Assembly (NCBI GenBank): GCA_964502995.1
Contig: CAZCZB010000001.1
Coordinates: 90,177 to 154,176 of the forward strand
Direction: 5' to 3'
From: Bin87 sp964502995
GTDB taxonomy: Bacteria > Chloroflexota > Dehalococcoidia > Lucifugimonadales > UBA3495
Length of the DNA stretch: 64,000 nucleotides
The notes under the pieces were generated by a model that did no database searches, was not told where the DNA came from, and saw nothing but the letters and a program-made list of their open reading frames with translations. Position 1 is the first letter of the stretch; each line of letters opens with the position of its first letter. The position numbers and the translations under genes were made by a program. Below are positions 16,590-26,287 of this stretch, in pieces.

Positions 16590-16872
16590 GATGGCGCCCG
16601 TAATGGCTGTGGTTCCGAGGAGTTGGTGAATCCCCGATCGCTGCAGGACAGTGAACCCACTTGCGGTGGCGGTGTCTACCGCCCTGCGGTCGTATCGCTT
16701 TTCAAGCCGGGTTGATCGCCACCTTTGCAGGATGATCCTCGGTGCGGGTTGGGGATAACCGCCAAGGTCTGCGGTCAATAGGGAAAGGCGCGCATCATCG
16801 TTCGGTTGCACGGGCGATGGGCGCGCCTTACGTCATAAATCTGCAACTACTGATGCCAGCGAGGTGAACAAA

Positions 16873-17289
16873 ATGGCGGAATTGCAGCGGACAGCGATAA
16901 CCAGCGATCAGGCTCCCCGACCTTTGGGCGCGTATTCAGTCGGAATGTCGGTGAACGCCGGCAGGTTGATATACGTAGCGGGACAGGTTGGCGTGGACAT
17001 TTCGGGCTCCCTGGTGGGGCCCGGCGATGCAGCGGCCCAGACCCGCCAGGTGTTTGAGAACATAGGCAGCGTCCTGGCATCCGCCGGCGCAGGGTTCGAC
17101 AACGTGGTGGAACTCACGACCTACGTTGTGGGGCGCGATTCGGTGCAAGGCTTCATCGACGGCCGCAACCAGGTATTCCCCGAGATTTTCCCCAATGGAG
17201 ACTATCCTCCAAACACGCTGCTGGTGGTCAGCGGCCTGGTGAGGGAGGAGTTCCTGGTGGAAATAAAGGCGGTGGCCGCCCTGCGGTAA
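16873..17289 (+). CDS. RidA/YjgF-family protein without the usual Arg
   Basis: 138 residues, a typical RidA fold with PLGAYSVGMSVNAGRLIYVAGQ at the N-terminus and VEIKAVAAL at the C-terminus. In E. coli RidA the imine-hydrolysing Arg lies in YPARS; here the matching segment is YPPNT, with Asn in place of Arg. It may therefore belong to a RidA subgroup with another ring-opening or hydrolytic role, or a ligand-binding one. Start ATG 16873 has GAGGTG at 7 bases; a GTG at 16864 is possible. It sits between a hydroxyacid dehydrogenase and a class III aminotransferase, so clearing a reactive imine or enamine is plausible. Confidence 0.8.
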   Translation: MAELQRTAITSDQAPRPLGAYSVGMSVNAGRLIYVAGQVGVDISGSLVGPGDAAAQTRQVFENIGSVLASAGAGFDNVVELTTYVVGRDSVQGFIDGRNQVFPEIFPNGDYPPNTLLVVSGLVREEFLVEIKAVAALR

Positions 17290-17324
17290 CGGTAACGGGT
17301 AACTTCCTGTCCCCCGCATGAGAA

Positions 17325-17350
17325 TGGGCCGGGTGCATCGCCCCGGCCCA
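17325..17350. terminator. GC-rich hairpin between convergent genes
   Basis: TGGGCCGGG (17325-17333) pairs perfectly with CCCGGCCCA (17342-17350) around an 8-base loop. It lies between the converging RidA-like gene and the aminotransferase. There is no clear T run on either side, so a terminator role is likely but not certain. Confidence 0.45.
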
Positions 17351-17450
17351 ATCATTGCCGATCCTTCCACAGAGCCGTTCCTGCGACCGAGCCGTCCCTT
17401 CAGCAAAGGTTTCGCCGGCTGCGGAAATCGCGGGCCATATCGTCCAGCGG

Positions 17451-18830
17451 TTAGGCTGCTCCCAAATCTGCGGCCACCTGACCGATGGCGCTGTCCATCG
17501 TGGCTATGATTTGCTCGACCTCGCCGGGCGTAACGCAGAGGGGAGGCATGATGTTCATCAGGTCTCCGCCACGGAGGAAAAGTCCGTCATCGGCGAATTT
17601 CTGGGTCAACCTTGGGCCCAGTCCGGCTTCCGCGGGGAAGTGTTCCTTCGTTTCCCGGTCCTTTACCAACTCCATCCCGCACATGAGGCCCAGGCCACGC
17701 ACGTTGCCGATGATGGAATGTTTCCGCTTGAGATCTTCGAGGCCGTCCAACAGGTACCGACCCATCCGGGCCGAATTCTCCACCATTCCTTCCCGTTCCA
17801 TGATTTCCAGGTTTTTGAGGGACGCGGCCGCGGCAACCGGGTGGCCGCCGAATGTGATCACGTGGCGGAATGCCGCTCTGGGGCTGCCCACAAACGCGTC
17901 GGCAATGGGCTTGCGCAGGATGGTTCCGCCCATGGGGATATAGCCGCTGGTGATGCCTTTCGCCACGGTCATCATGTCCGGCACAATTCCCCAATGGTCG
18001 CAGCCGAACCACTTGCCGGTGCGTCCGAAACCGGTAATCACCTCGTCGGCGATCAACAGGCAACCGTACTTGTCGCAGACCTCGCGGAGCAGGGGCCAGT
18101 AGTTGTCCGGCGGCACCACCGCTCCCATGGGGCTGGAGATGGGTTCGGCGATCACCGCCGCCACCGTGTCGGGCCCCTGGAACTGGATGATTTTCTCGAT
18201 GGCGTCCACGGAACGCTGGCCACATTCCTCCGGCGTTTCGCTGTTGAACTCGCAGTGGTAGAAGTTGGGCTGCGGAGCGTGGAAGGTATTGGGCATCAGG
18301 GGCTCGTAGTCTTCGCGGGGATAGAGGTAATTGCCCCCCAACGCCATCGCGCCCATGGTCGCGCCGTGGTACGAGTCCCGGCGGCTGATGAACTTGGTGC
18401 GCTGGGGCTCGCCCATCCGCTTGAAATAGGCGCGGGACAGTTTCAACGCCGTTTCCACCGACTCGGAACCGCCGCTGGTGAAGAAGCAGCGGGAGAGATC
18501 ACCGGGCATCATGGACGCGACTTTTTCCGAAAGCCGAATGGTGGGTTCGGTGGTGGTGCCCATGGGCATGTAGGTGATCTTGAGCATCTGCTCGTAGGCT
18601 GCGTCCGCAATTTCGCTCTGACCGTAGCCTACGTTTTTCAGCCACAGTCCGGACATGGCGTCAATGTAGGTGTTGCCCTGGGAGTCGGTCACCTGGCAAC
18701 CCTTGCCTTCCACAAAAATTTGCGGCTCCCCTTTCTCGGCCATATCGCTGGGTTCCCTCAGGTACACCCAGAGATTTTCCAGGGCGGTTCTCTGCAGGTC
18801 CTGGAGCATGGATTCGGATTGGGTAGCCAT
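17451..18830 (-). CDS. Class III omega-amino acid:pyruvate-type aminotransferase
   Basis: A 459-residue PLP enzyme, the usual length for the class III family (beta-alanine, taurine and omega-amine transaminases). Visible are the PLP-phosphate region TSGGSESVETALKL (about 118-131), the SYHGATMGA motif, Asp262 in DEVITGFGRTG that binds the pyridine nitrogen, and the Schiff-base Lys291 in TVAKGITSGY. It moves an amino group from an omega-amine or amino acid to a keto acid. GGGAGG lies upstream of ATG 18830. It converges on the RidA-like gene. Confidence 0.85.
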   Translation of the reverse strand: MATQSESMLQDLQRTALENLWVYLREPSDMAEKGEPQIFVEGKGCQVTDSQGNTYIDAMSGLWLKNVGYGQSEIADAAYEQMLKITYMPMGTTTEPTIRLSEKVASMMPGDLSRCFFTSGGSESVETALKLSRAYFKRMGEPQRTKFISRRDSYHGATMGAMALGGNYLYPREDYEPLMPNTFHAPQPNFYHCEFNSETPEECGQRSVDAIEKIIQFQGPDTVAAVIAEPISSPMGAVVPPDNYWPLLREVCDKYGCLLIADEVITGFGRTGKWFGCDHWGIVPDMMTVAKGITSGYIPMGGTILRKPIADAFVGSPRAAFRHVITFGGHPVAAAASLKNLEIMEREGMVENSARMGRYLLDGLEDLKRKHSIIGNVRGLGLMCGMELVKDRETKEHFPAEAGLGPRLTQKFADDGLFLRGGDLMNIMPPLCVTPGEVEQIIATMDSAIGQVAADLGAA

Positions 18831-19119
18831 ACGTTCCTCCCGGTGTTGTTTGAGTCATCAGACTGTTTCGATGACTGCGCGGCAAGTCTAACACCGGAAA
18901 CAGGCCGCCACAAACCGGAAAGGCAGCCTGGGGTCGAGTCTCTTTGCAATCCGGCGTCGCAGACTCGTCAATTCGCGACGCTGGCCGGTCGCCGCTACGG
19001 ATTGAAAGCAGGCCGGCGCCGTGCTACCGTGCCGGAATTGTAGAATTGAACCGCCGGATGTCGACGGCGCAGGTTCCCCCGGCGTCTGGCACACCCCGGC
19101 GTTCACAAGGAGTCCCACC

Positions 19120-20238
19120 GTGCGAATGGATCCAATCAACCTTTACGACTACGAGGCCAGGGCCAGGCAGGTCCTGCCCCATAACTACTGGGAATTCATC
19201 GAAGCCGGCGCGATGGATGAGATCGCCACCGCCCGAAACCGCTCCGCCTTCGAGTCGCTGACCCTGCGTCCGCGATTCCTGCGGGATACCACGGAACGCA
19301 AGACCGCCACGACGGTTCTGGGCGCCGACATCAGCTTTCCGGTGATGATCTCTCCCACCGACGCTCACAGCAACGCCCATCCGGATGCGGAGTGCGCCAC
19401 CGTCCGAGGCGCGGGAATGTCCAACACCCTGATGATGTGCAGCACCAACTCCAACTGCAGCATGGAAGAGATTGCCGAGGCCGCAACCGGCCCGCTCTGG
19501 TTCCAGCTTTCGCACCGCAGTTTTGAACTCACGGAGAACCTGGTCAAGCGCGCTGAGGCGGCCGGCTACGGCGCAATCGTGCTGACCATCGACGCCCCGT
19601 TTCCCAGCCCGAAAGAACGGGACATTCGCAATCGCTACGAGCGTCCGGGCGAATACGGTAATTTCCGCGAGCAATTGAGCCGGTGGTCCGAATCGGGGGA
19701 GCCGCCGCCCTGGGAGGCGTCGGAGTGCCCTCCAATCACGTGGGGCGACCTTGAGTGGCTCCGTAGTCTGACCGGTCTGCCCCTGGTGTTGAAAGGACTC
19801 AGGGTGGCCGAAGACGCGCGCAAGGCGGTGGAGCACGGCGTCAACGGCATCCTGGTTTCCACTCACGGTGGCCGACGGTTCGACAGCACAATGTCCAGCA
19901 TCGAAATGGTGCCGGAAATCGTCGCTGCCGCCGGCGGGCAAGCGGAGGTGTATGTTGATTCGGGGGTTCGGCGAGGCAGCGACGTGCTGAAGGCGCTGGC
20001 CCTGGGCGCGACCGCCGTTTCGGTCGGAAGGCCGCTGTATTGGGGCCTGGCGGTGAACGGAGCCGAGGGCGTGCATCACATGCTTGAGATCCTGCGCGAG
20101 GAGTTCAACCGGGCCATGGCCTATTGCGGCCAGAGCAGCGTGGACAGCCTGGACCGCCAACTGCTGAACATCCCCCGCGATTGGGGGCCGTTCCGCACCG
20201 AAAACGACCTGGCGGATCACCTGCCGATCAACCCGTAG
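19120..20238 (+). CDS. FMN-dependent alpha-hydroxyacid dehydrogenase paralogue, Tyr to Ser at active site
   Basis: 372 residues, closely similar to the protein at 15489-16589 over its whole length (shared start DPINLYDYE, shared SNTLMM and MAYCGQ blocks). Asp158, Lys225, His249 and Arg252 (STHGGRRFD) are kept, but the active-site Tyr of the family (position 131) is Ser here (WFQLSHR). GTG 19120 is preferred: AAGGAG lies 7 bases upstream, against 13 for the next ATG. The insertion around residues 184-205 is longer than in the paralogue. It probably oxidises a different or bulkier hydroxyacid. Confidence 0.85.
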   Translation: MRMDPINLYDYEARARQVLPHNYWEFIEAGAMDEIATARNRSAFESLTLRPRFLRDTTERKTATTVLGADISFPVMISPTDAHSNAHPDAECATVRGAGMSNTLMMCSTNSNCSMEEIAEAATGPLWFQLSHRSFELTENLVKRAEAAGYGAIVLTIDAPFPSPKERDIRNRYERPGEYGNFREQLSRWSESGEPPPWEASECPPITWGDLEWLRSLTGLPLVLKGLRVAEDARKAVEHGVNGILVSTHGGRRFDSTMSSIEMVPEIVAAAGGQAEVYVDSGVRRGSDVLKALALGATAVSVGRPLYWGLAVNGAEGVHHMLEILREEFNRAMAYCGQSSVDSLDRQLLNIPRDWGPFRTENDLADHLPINP

Positions 20239-20286
20239 CGGCCTGGCGCCCGGGAAGTTCACCCGCCCCTTGCACTCGAATCTCTA

Positions 20287-21150
20287 CTAAACCGGTTGCC
20301 AGTAGCGGCGACCTTCGGCTCGCACCACCCGGCCGAATCCGCCGTGGTGACAGATGGCCATGATGGCGTCCTCGGATTCGGCCCGCTGGACCATTGCGGC
20401 CCGTGTGGCAATGCCCTCGTCTCCGTCCATATCGAAGCTGAATCGCCAGCCGGTTTCAGTGACCTGGGTCGGCCCGTGGAACACGTCCCCCAGGATGTAA
20501 GCTCGTTGGCCTCCCGATACGATGGCAAGACTCATGGAACCGGGGGTGTGCCCCGGCGTGGGAATGGCGGTTACCTCGGCGGTCAGGGCGCGCTCGCCGT
20601 CCAGCAGGTCCAGTACCCCCATGTCCTGCAGGGGGCCGAGGGTCTGATCCCAGTGCTGCGGGAACAGTTCCATGACCTCCGGACGCTGGAAAACATCCCA
20701 GTCCGCGCGGTGGGCCACGTAGCGGGCGTTGGGGAACGTGGGGCGAGACGGAACGTCCGGCTCGTGAGTGACGTTCCATCCCACGTGGTCGAAGTGCAGG
20801 TGGCTGAAAAAGACGGTGTCGATATCGGCGGGGCTGACGCCGGCTGATTCCAGTTCACGCATCAGGCGGCCTTCCGACCCGCCGACCATGGCTTCAATGG
20901 AGTGTGGGTTGGTGGCCGCCCCGCCGAGTCCCGTATCCACCAGGATGGTCCTGCCTTCCGAGCGAATCAGGTAGCACTCGAAATGCGCCAGCAGGTGATC
21001 CCCGCTGAACCCGCTGGGGTATCGTGCCTGGTAGGGCGCCCACGCCTCGGCGGGCACGTCGGGGAAAACATCGCTGAGGGGCAGCGTGGCCTCGTTGTCG
21101 TTTAGGGAGAGGATTTCCACGTTGCCTACGTTCAACCTGGCTTCCGGCAT
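20287..21150 (-). CDS. Metallo-beta-lactamase-fold hydrolase (lactonase-like)
   Basis: A 287-residue MBL-fold enzyme with the two-zinc signature His117-x-His119-x-Asp121-His122 (SHLHFDHVGW), His in TPGHTPGS, Asp in LGDVFHG and a final CHH. Overall layout (LIRSEGRTILVDTGLGG at the N-terminus) matches lactonase-like and aryl-hydrolase MBL proteins, which open lactones or esters. AGGAGG precedes ATG 21150. The start lies inside the end of the upstream deaminase-like gene (19-base overlap), so the two are co-translated. The lactone substrate is unknown. Confidence 0.8.
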   Translation of the reverse strand: MPEARLNVGNVEILSLNDNEATLPLSDVFPDVPAEAWAPYQARYPSGFSGDHLLAHFECYLIRSEGRTILVDTGLGGAATNPHSIEAMVGGSEGRLMRELESAGVSPADIDTVFFSHLHFDHVGWNVTHEPDVPSRPTFPNARYVAHRADWDVFQRPEVMELFPQHWDQTLGPLQDMGVLDLLDGERALTAEVTAIPTPGHTPGSMSLAIVSGGQRAYILGDVFHGPTQVTETGWRFSFDMDGDEGIATRAAMVQRAESEDAIMAICHHGGFGRVVRAEGRRYWQPV

Positions 21151-22562
21151 GACTGTAACCTCCTGTGCGTGGTCGTGTGATGACCGGGCGGCGCCGGCCG
21201 TGCATCCTGATCCGGGCGGCCGACCAGCAACTCGCTGCGATACCGCCACGACCTTGCTGCGATTTCGTGATACGCGTCGTCCGGCAGGCCGGAGATTGCG
21301 ATGGCCGATTTGATCTCGTCGCGCAATGTTGTTCCGAAGATGCCGGGGTCGTCGCTGCCGATCAGAAAGGGCGCGTCGTTGGCCACGAATCGAACCAGCG
21401 GATGGTGGGCCGGATTCGTGATTCCTCCAATGCGGCGGTTCGATGTCGGGCAAACCTCAATCACTGCTCCCAATCCCGAGATGCACCTGATTGCGTACCG
21501 CTGGCGACGTCGCACTTCGCGCAGTCGCTCCTCGTCGTAGTCGATGCTGAGTAGTTGCCCGGGCTGCAACTCTCGCAATTCATCCAATTGCCTGACGATG
21601 ACTGCCTCGTCCACATAAACGCCGGATCTGCGCAGCCCGTCCCGATGCCGCAGATCGTAACGCAACTGGTCCATGCGCTCGTCCACCGATTCCTGCCGCG
21701 TGTGCAATCCGTAGGCGGCCGGATCAATCCCCAAAGCGATGGCGTGGCCCAACCGGTGCGCGCCCATCTCGGCCGATTCGTGGACCCACCGAATCGCGCT
21801 CTCCATCGACTTGTCCGCGAAACTCTCGCCGACGTGATACAGGATCGCCACCGCCCGATCGGGACGCTGGCGGTTGAAGTCCCTGACCGCGTCGAAGAAG
21901 CTCCGCAAATCCCTGGGAGGATAGCCCTCCTCCATGTTGCAGAAATCGATGGCGGTTAAGAACCGACCGTTCGGCCCCAAAGCAGCCTGGCGGGTGATTT
22001 CCCAATCCGGCCAGGGGTTCTGCCTGGAAATGCTGACCGCGAAACGGGGGTGGTAGTCCGGCGAGTCATACGCCGCGCAGGTGGCAAGCAGCGCTTCCAC
22101 CATCGCTTGCGCCTGCGCGGGCGTGAATCTGGAGTTCAATCCCATCCGTTGTTCGGCATAGCCGATATTCTGAGTGCGCTGCCTGAGCATGATTTTCTCT
22201 AGGAAACCGCACAAGCTGACGACGAAGCTGTCAAACCCCGATTCACCTCCCTGAAACGCGGCCCACCCGGCGCCCGCGTTCAAAAGGTTAAACTTGGCCT
22301 GAAACCGCGCGAAGTTGCCGCCATCCTCGTCCCGGAACGTAAACAGGCGGCGAAACGCCTCGTCGCTGCCCGGTTCTCCGGCCCGGCATGATCCCAGGAC
22401 CCGGCGTATTGGCGCATGGTCGCCGTACACCTGGCGGTACGGTTCTTCGTAGGTCGTCCAGTCAACCGCGCGGTCGCGTACCGATTCCAGGAAATCCTGC
22501 CAGTGTATCGACCCGTACAGGTGGAGATGCAGGTCGGCCAGTTTGAGGTTTCCGTTTCGCAT
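21132..22562 (-). CDS. Adenosine-deaminase-family amidohydrolase
   Basis: 476 residues, longer than classical adenosine deaminase (about 340), with extra sequence between residues 20 and 230. Metal and catalytic motifs follow the family order: His12-x-His14 (DLHLHLYG), YHVGES, HRLGHAIALG, VCPTSNRRIG and IGSDDPGIF. The family's catalytic HAGE is HVGE here. It probably deaminates a purine or related amine with zinc, though the long insert makes the substrate uncertain. Start ATG 22562 has a weak GGGA; GTG 22607 is an alternative. It overlaps the downstream MBL gene by 19 bases. Confidence 0.75.
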   Translation of the reverse strand: MRNGNLKLADLHLHLYGSIHWQDFLESVRDRAVDWTTYEEPYRQVYGDHAPIRRVLGSCRAGEPGSDEAFRRLFTFRDEDGGNFARFQAKFNLLNAGAGWAAFQGGESGFDSFVVSLCGFLEKIMLRQRTQNIGYAEQRMGLNSRFTPAQAQAMVEALLATCAAYDSPDYHPRFAVSISRQNPWPDWEITRQAALGPNGRFLTAIDFCNMEEGYPPRDLRSFFDAVRDFNRQRPDRAVAILYHVGESFADKSMESAIRWVHESAEMGAHRLGHAIALGIDPAAYGLHTRQESVDERMDQLRYDLRHRDGLRRSGVYVDEAVIVRQLDELRELQPGQLLSIDYDEERLREVRRRQRYAIRCISGLGAVIEVCPTSNRRIGGITNPAHHPLVRFVANDAPFLIGSDDPGIFGTTLRDEIKSAIAISGLPDDAYHEIAARSWRYRSELLVGRPDQDARPAPPGHHTTTHRRLQSCRKPG

Positions 22563-22628
22563 CACGTTCCCGTTTGACAAAAATCGCGGCCCCTTCTGAG
22601 TTCGCACGGAGTCCGCGTTACACGATGG

Positions 22629-23681
22629 TCAAGACTGGAACTTGGGCATCACTTCTTTCGCAAACAGTTCCATGGAACGCATGACTCGCGAATGTTCCAT
22701 GCTGCCGAACGACATGCTGGCCCCGAAGTATCCGATGTCGTGTTCGTCGCGCAGTTTTGCAATCTTCCGCACGCATTCATCGGGCGTGCAGAAATACGCG
22801 GTTCCCTCAAGTTCCGATTCGTAACTGGCCGGTTCGGCGGTGCGAATGGTGCGCCAGTGGTCCAGGTCAACGTTGATTTCGTCGCCGTGGGTCAATGTGC
22901 GACGGTATCCGGCGAGGTCGCGCACCCAGGTGAGCGACTCCCGGGGATACTCACGCGCGACCGCCCCGTCATCGTCCAGGTACACGAACCGGAAGTAGGG
23001 CATCGCGGCGACCGGCAGGTTCTTGCCAGCGACGGCGCAGCGTTCTTCATACAGGGAGAACAGCCCAAGGTTGTCGGCCTCCGGAGTCGAGAAACTGGTC
23101 AGGATGGGCAGGTCGCGCTCCACCGCCACATCCACGCTGGCGGGCGTCCGGGACACCGCCAGGTACACCGGGGGATGGGGTTTTTGAACGGGCAAGGGAG
23201 CAATCGTCAGGTCTTTCACCTGGTAGAACTCGCCCTGGAAGCTGAAGTCCGACTGGGTCCACAGCCCCAGGATTATGTCGAGGGCTTCCTTGGTGCGCCC
23301 GTCGCGGGTGCCGAAGTCGATGTTGAAGTTGCCGTACTCGTAATCCGCCGAGCCGCGTCCGACGCCGAAGTCCAGCCGCCCGTTGCTCAGCACGTCCAGC
23401 ATCGCGCTCTCTTCGGCCAGGAATATGGGATTGTGAAACGGCAGGACGCTGACGCCGGCGCCGATTCTGATTTTCTTCGTGCGTGCCGCGATGTTGCAGA
23501 GCAACGGCATCAGCGAAGGGCAGATCCCATATCGGCTGGAGTGATGCTCGGCAATCCATATTGAATCGAACCCCAACTCCTCGGCATACTCGATCTGTTC
23601 CAGCATCTCCCCAAAGATGCGGCTCTGCGCGTCGGCCTCCGGTTCCGTCCAGGAACCGAGCAAAAACAGGGCGAACTTCAT
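22629..23681 (-). CDS. Luciferase-like FMN/F420-dependent monooxygenase
   Basis: A 350-residue TIM-barrel flavin monooxygenase of the bacterial luciferase type: MKFALFLLGSWTEP at the N-terminus, DSIWIAEHHSSRYG, GAGVSVLPFHNPIFLAEE and GRLDFGVGRGS. It inserts oxygen into an organic substrate using reduced flavin. This family is strongly expanded in SAR202 Chloroflexota, where it is thought to attack recalcitrant organic matter. AAGGAGG lies upstream of ATG 23681, with rather long spacing. Same direction as the deaminase-like and MBL genes (66-base gap), and divergent from the fused CoA-transferase. Confidence 0.85.
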   Translation of the reverse strand: MKFALFLLGSWTEPEADAQSRIFGEMLEQIEYAEELGFDSIWIAEHHSSRYGICPSLMPLLCNIAARTKKIRIGAGVSVLPFHNPIFLAEESAMLDVLSNGRLDFGVGRGSADYEYGNFNIDFGTRDGRTKEALDIILGLWTQSDFSFQGEFYQVKDLTIAPLPVQKPHPPVYLAVSRTPASVDVAVERDLPILTSFSTPEADNLGLFSLYEERCAVAGKNLPVAAMPYFRFVYLDDDGAVAREYPRESLTWVRDLAGYRRTLTHGDEINVDLDHWRTIRTAEPASYESELEGTAYFCTPDECVRKIAKLRDEHDIGYFGASMSFGSMEHSRVMRSMELFAKEVMPKFQS

Positions 23682-23854
23682 GATGGATGTTGACCTCCTT
23701 GGCGTTGGCCTGCCTGGGATTGTACAGGCATGTGACCGCGTCTGCCTGCCGGGGCGCTGACTCTGGCAGCAGGGATGGCATCCGCAGCGAAAACACCGTA
23801 CCATTGCGTCGGCCTCATCGAGGCATAAATCAGTTCAACCATTCGGGGGAAGCG

Positions 23855-26281
23855 ATGCCACAGGTGTTTGAGGGGATTACCGTCCTTGACTTCACCCAGG
23901 GGCGGCCCGGCGGCGTCGCCACCATGGTCATGTCCGACTTCGGCGCGGAGGTGATCAAAATTGAACCTCCCGGCGGCGAGAAGTTCAGGGATGCGCCCGG
24001 CTCAATCCAGTGGAACCGCGGCAAGAAGAGCGTCGTTCTTGACCTGAAAACGGCGGACGGCCGCGAAAACGCCACGGCGCTGGCCCGCGCGTCCGACGTG
24101 GTGGTCGAGAGTTTCCGCCCCGGAGTCGCAAAACGACTGGGCATCGATTACGAAACCCTGCGCGCAGGCAATCCGGGACTGGTGTACGCGACGCTGACCG
24201 GTTTCGGCTCCCGGGGCGGCTATGCCAACTACAAGGGTTACGACGCCCTGGTCGCCGCCAAGTCGGGGCGCATGATGATGTTTTCGGGCCAGCACCCGCG
24301 CGAAGGGCCCAACTACGTTGTGGTGCAGGGCGTTTGCCACGCCGCCGCAACCGCGCTGATTCGCGGCATCACGGCGGCCCTGTACGTGCGCGAGAAGACC
24401 GGCCGCGGGCAGCGCGTGGAAACCAGCATGCTGAAGGCCGCTACCACCTACGACCACGTTTCGTGGGTACACGGCCAGATGGTGCAAAACCGTCCCGACC
24501 AATACCCGGCCGACGGCACGGTCGGCGTGGGGCGTCCCAACCCGACGGGATACCTGCCAGCGCGCACCGGCGACGGCCAATGGATACAGTTGGGCAACGT
24601 GGTGGAGAGGTTGTTCCGCGCCATGATGCACGCGCTGGACATGGGGTTCATCTACGAGGATCCGCGATTCAGGGGCGCTCCCCGGCTGAGTCCGGACGCG
24701 GTCGCGGATCTGGAACGCATCATGCTGGAGAAAGTCCAGCAAAAGACACTGGACGAATGGATGTCCATTTTCCTTGGCGAGGCCGGCAACGTGGCCGCCG
24801 AGCCTTATCTCACATCCGAGCAGGCCCTCGAACATCCCCAGATCGTCCACAACGGCAACGTGCAGGATGTGTACGCAAACGGACTGGGCAAGACCCGTCA
24901 ACTTGGGCCAATGGTGGATATGCGCGGCACGCCGGGAAACACGCAAGCGCCGGCGCCCGAGTTGGGTCAGCACACCGCTGAGGTCCTGGCGCGGTCGGGC
25001 AGCACCTCCGATGACCGGTCCAATGGCAAGAACCAACCCATGCCCGCGCACCCTCTGGAAGGGATCACGCTCCTCGACCTTGGCACCGTCATCAACGGCC
25101 CGCTGGGGTGCGCCCTGGTGGCCGAACTCGGCGCGCGAGTCATCCGCATCGAAGCGCCCGGCGGCGACTGGGGACGGCAGGGGCTGCCATTCTCGGCCCA
25201 CCGCACCATGGCCGGCGCCGAGGACATCTGCGTGGACCTCAAGACTCCTGAGGGGCAGGAGATCATGGGGAAGCTCGCGGCGAGAGCGGACCTGCTGCTC
25301 CACAGCATGAGGCCCGGCGCGCCAGAACGCACCGGCATCGGCTACGAGCAATTGAGAAAGGTCAACCCCAACCTGGTATATCTCTACGCCGGCGGCTACG
25401 GTTCCACCGGGCCCTATTCGCACCGCCCGTCCATGGCCCCCATCGCCGGCGCGGTGTCCGGCGGCGGCGTGGCGCAGATGGGCCGGGACACGTTCCCGCC
25501 GTGCGATCAGTACATGACCATTGACGAAATCGCCGCCGTGTCCAAGCAACTCAAGCGGGCCAACGACGGCACCGCCGACCACAACACGGCCATGGTGAAC
25601 GCCGTCGGCCTGGTGCTGGGCCTGTACGCCCGCGAGCGCACCGGGCAGGCGCAGTACGTCGAGTCCACCATGATCGCCGCCAATGCCTACGCCAACATCG
25701 ACGATTTCTACTGGCACGAAGGCAGGCAACCGCGTCCCCTGCCCGACAGCGAGGGCTACGGTCTGCACGCCCTCTATCGTCTGTATCGGGCGAAATCCGG
25801 TTGGGTATTCCTGGCCTGTCCATTCCAGGATGAGTGGCAGTCGTTGTGCCGGGCCATTCGGCGGGCCGACCTGCTGAATGACCCACGCTTCGCATCCAAA
25901 GAGGCTCGGGAGGCCAACGACGACGCGCTGGCCGGTGAGTTGTCGCAGATTTTCGCCACCCGGCATCCTGAGCATTGGGAGGAACTGCTGACCGCGGCCG
26001 ACGTCGCCTGCGTCAAGGCCGAAGACCGGGGCATGTACTACTTCTTCAACGAGGATCCTCACGTGCGCGAAAACGGCTACCTCACTCCGGTGGAAGCGCC
26101 CCGGTTCGGCAGGTTCTGGCGGTACTCCCCGGTGGTCGATTTCTCCGAAACCACCGGAGCGGCCGGCCCCGGCCCGCTTCGTGGCCAGCACACCCGCCCC
26201 ATCCTGCGGGAACTGGGATACACCGACGACCAGATTCACGACTTCAAAGAGCGCAAGGTCGTGGACTGGGAGGAGGAATAG
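23855..26281 (+). CDS. Tandem-fused class III CoA-transferase (CaiB-CaiB)
   Basis: 808 residues, twice the family length. The first CaiB domain spans residues 1 to about 390 (ITVLDFTQGRPGGVATMVMSDFGAEVIKIEPP) and the second about 397-808 (GITLLDLGTVINGPLGCALVAELGARVIRIEAPGG), joined by a short polar linker. In the region where the catalytic Asp normally lies, domain 1 reads RVETSMLKAA and domain 2 reads QYVESTMIAAN, so neither has an obvious Asp. GGGGGAAG precedes ATG 23855. Six bases separate it from the thiolase-like gene and a DUF35 gene follows, so the three probably form one CoA-ester-processing unit. Confidence 0.85.
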   Translation: MPQVFEGITVLDFTQGRPGGVATMVMSDFGAEVIKIEPPGGEKFRDAPGSIQWNRGKKSVVLDLKTADGRENATALARASDVVVESFRPGVAKRLGIDYETLRAGNPGLVYATLTGFGSRGGYANYKGYDALVAAKSGRMMMFSGQHPREGPNYVVVQGVCHAAATALIRGITAALYVREKTGRGQRVETSMLKAATTYDHVSWVHGQMVQNRPDQYPADGTVGVGRPNPTGYLPARTGDGQWIQLGNVVERLFRAMMHALDMGFIYEDPRFRGAPRLSPDAVADLERIMLEKVQQKTLDEWMSIFLGEAGNVAAEPYLTSEQALEHPQIVHNGNVQDVYANGLGKTRQLGPMVDMRGTPGNTQAPAPELGQHTAEVLARSGSTSDDRSNGKNQPMPAHPLEGITLLDLGTVINGPLGCALVAELGARVIRIEAPGGDWGRQGLPFSAHRTMAGAEDICVDLKTPEGQEIMGKLAARADLLLHSMRPGAPERTGIGYEQLRKVNPNLVYLYAGGYGSTGPYSHRPSMAPIAGAVSGGGVAQMGRDTFPPCDQYMTIDEIAAVSKQLKRANDGTADHNTAMVNAVGLVLGLYARERTGQAQYVESTMIAANAYANIDDFYWHEGRQPRPLPDSEGYGLHALYRLYRAKSGWVFLACPFQDEWQSLCRAIRRADLLNDPRFASKEAREANDDALAGELSQIFATRHPEHWEELLTAADVACVKAEDRGMYYFFNEDPHVRENGYLTPVEAPRFGRFWRYSPVVDFSETTGAAGPGPLRGQHTRPILRELGYTDDQIHDFKERKVVDWEEE

Positions 26282-26287
26282 CCGGAC

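Noticed and set aside
17355..19043. 562-codon plus-strand frame
   Set aside because: Antisense to the class III aminotransferase, which has all catalytic residues.
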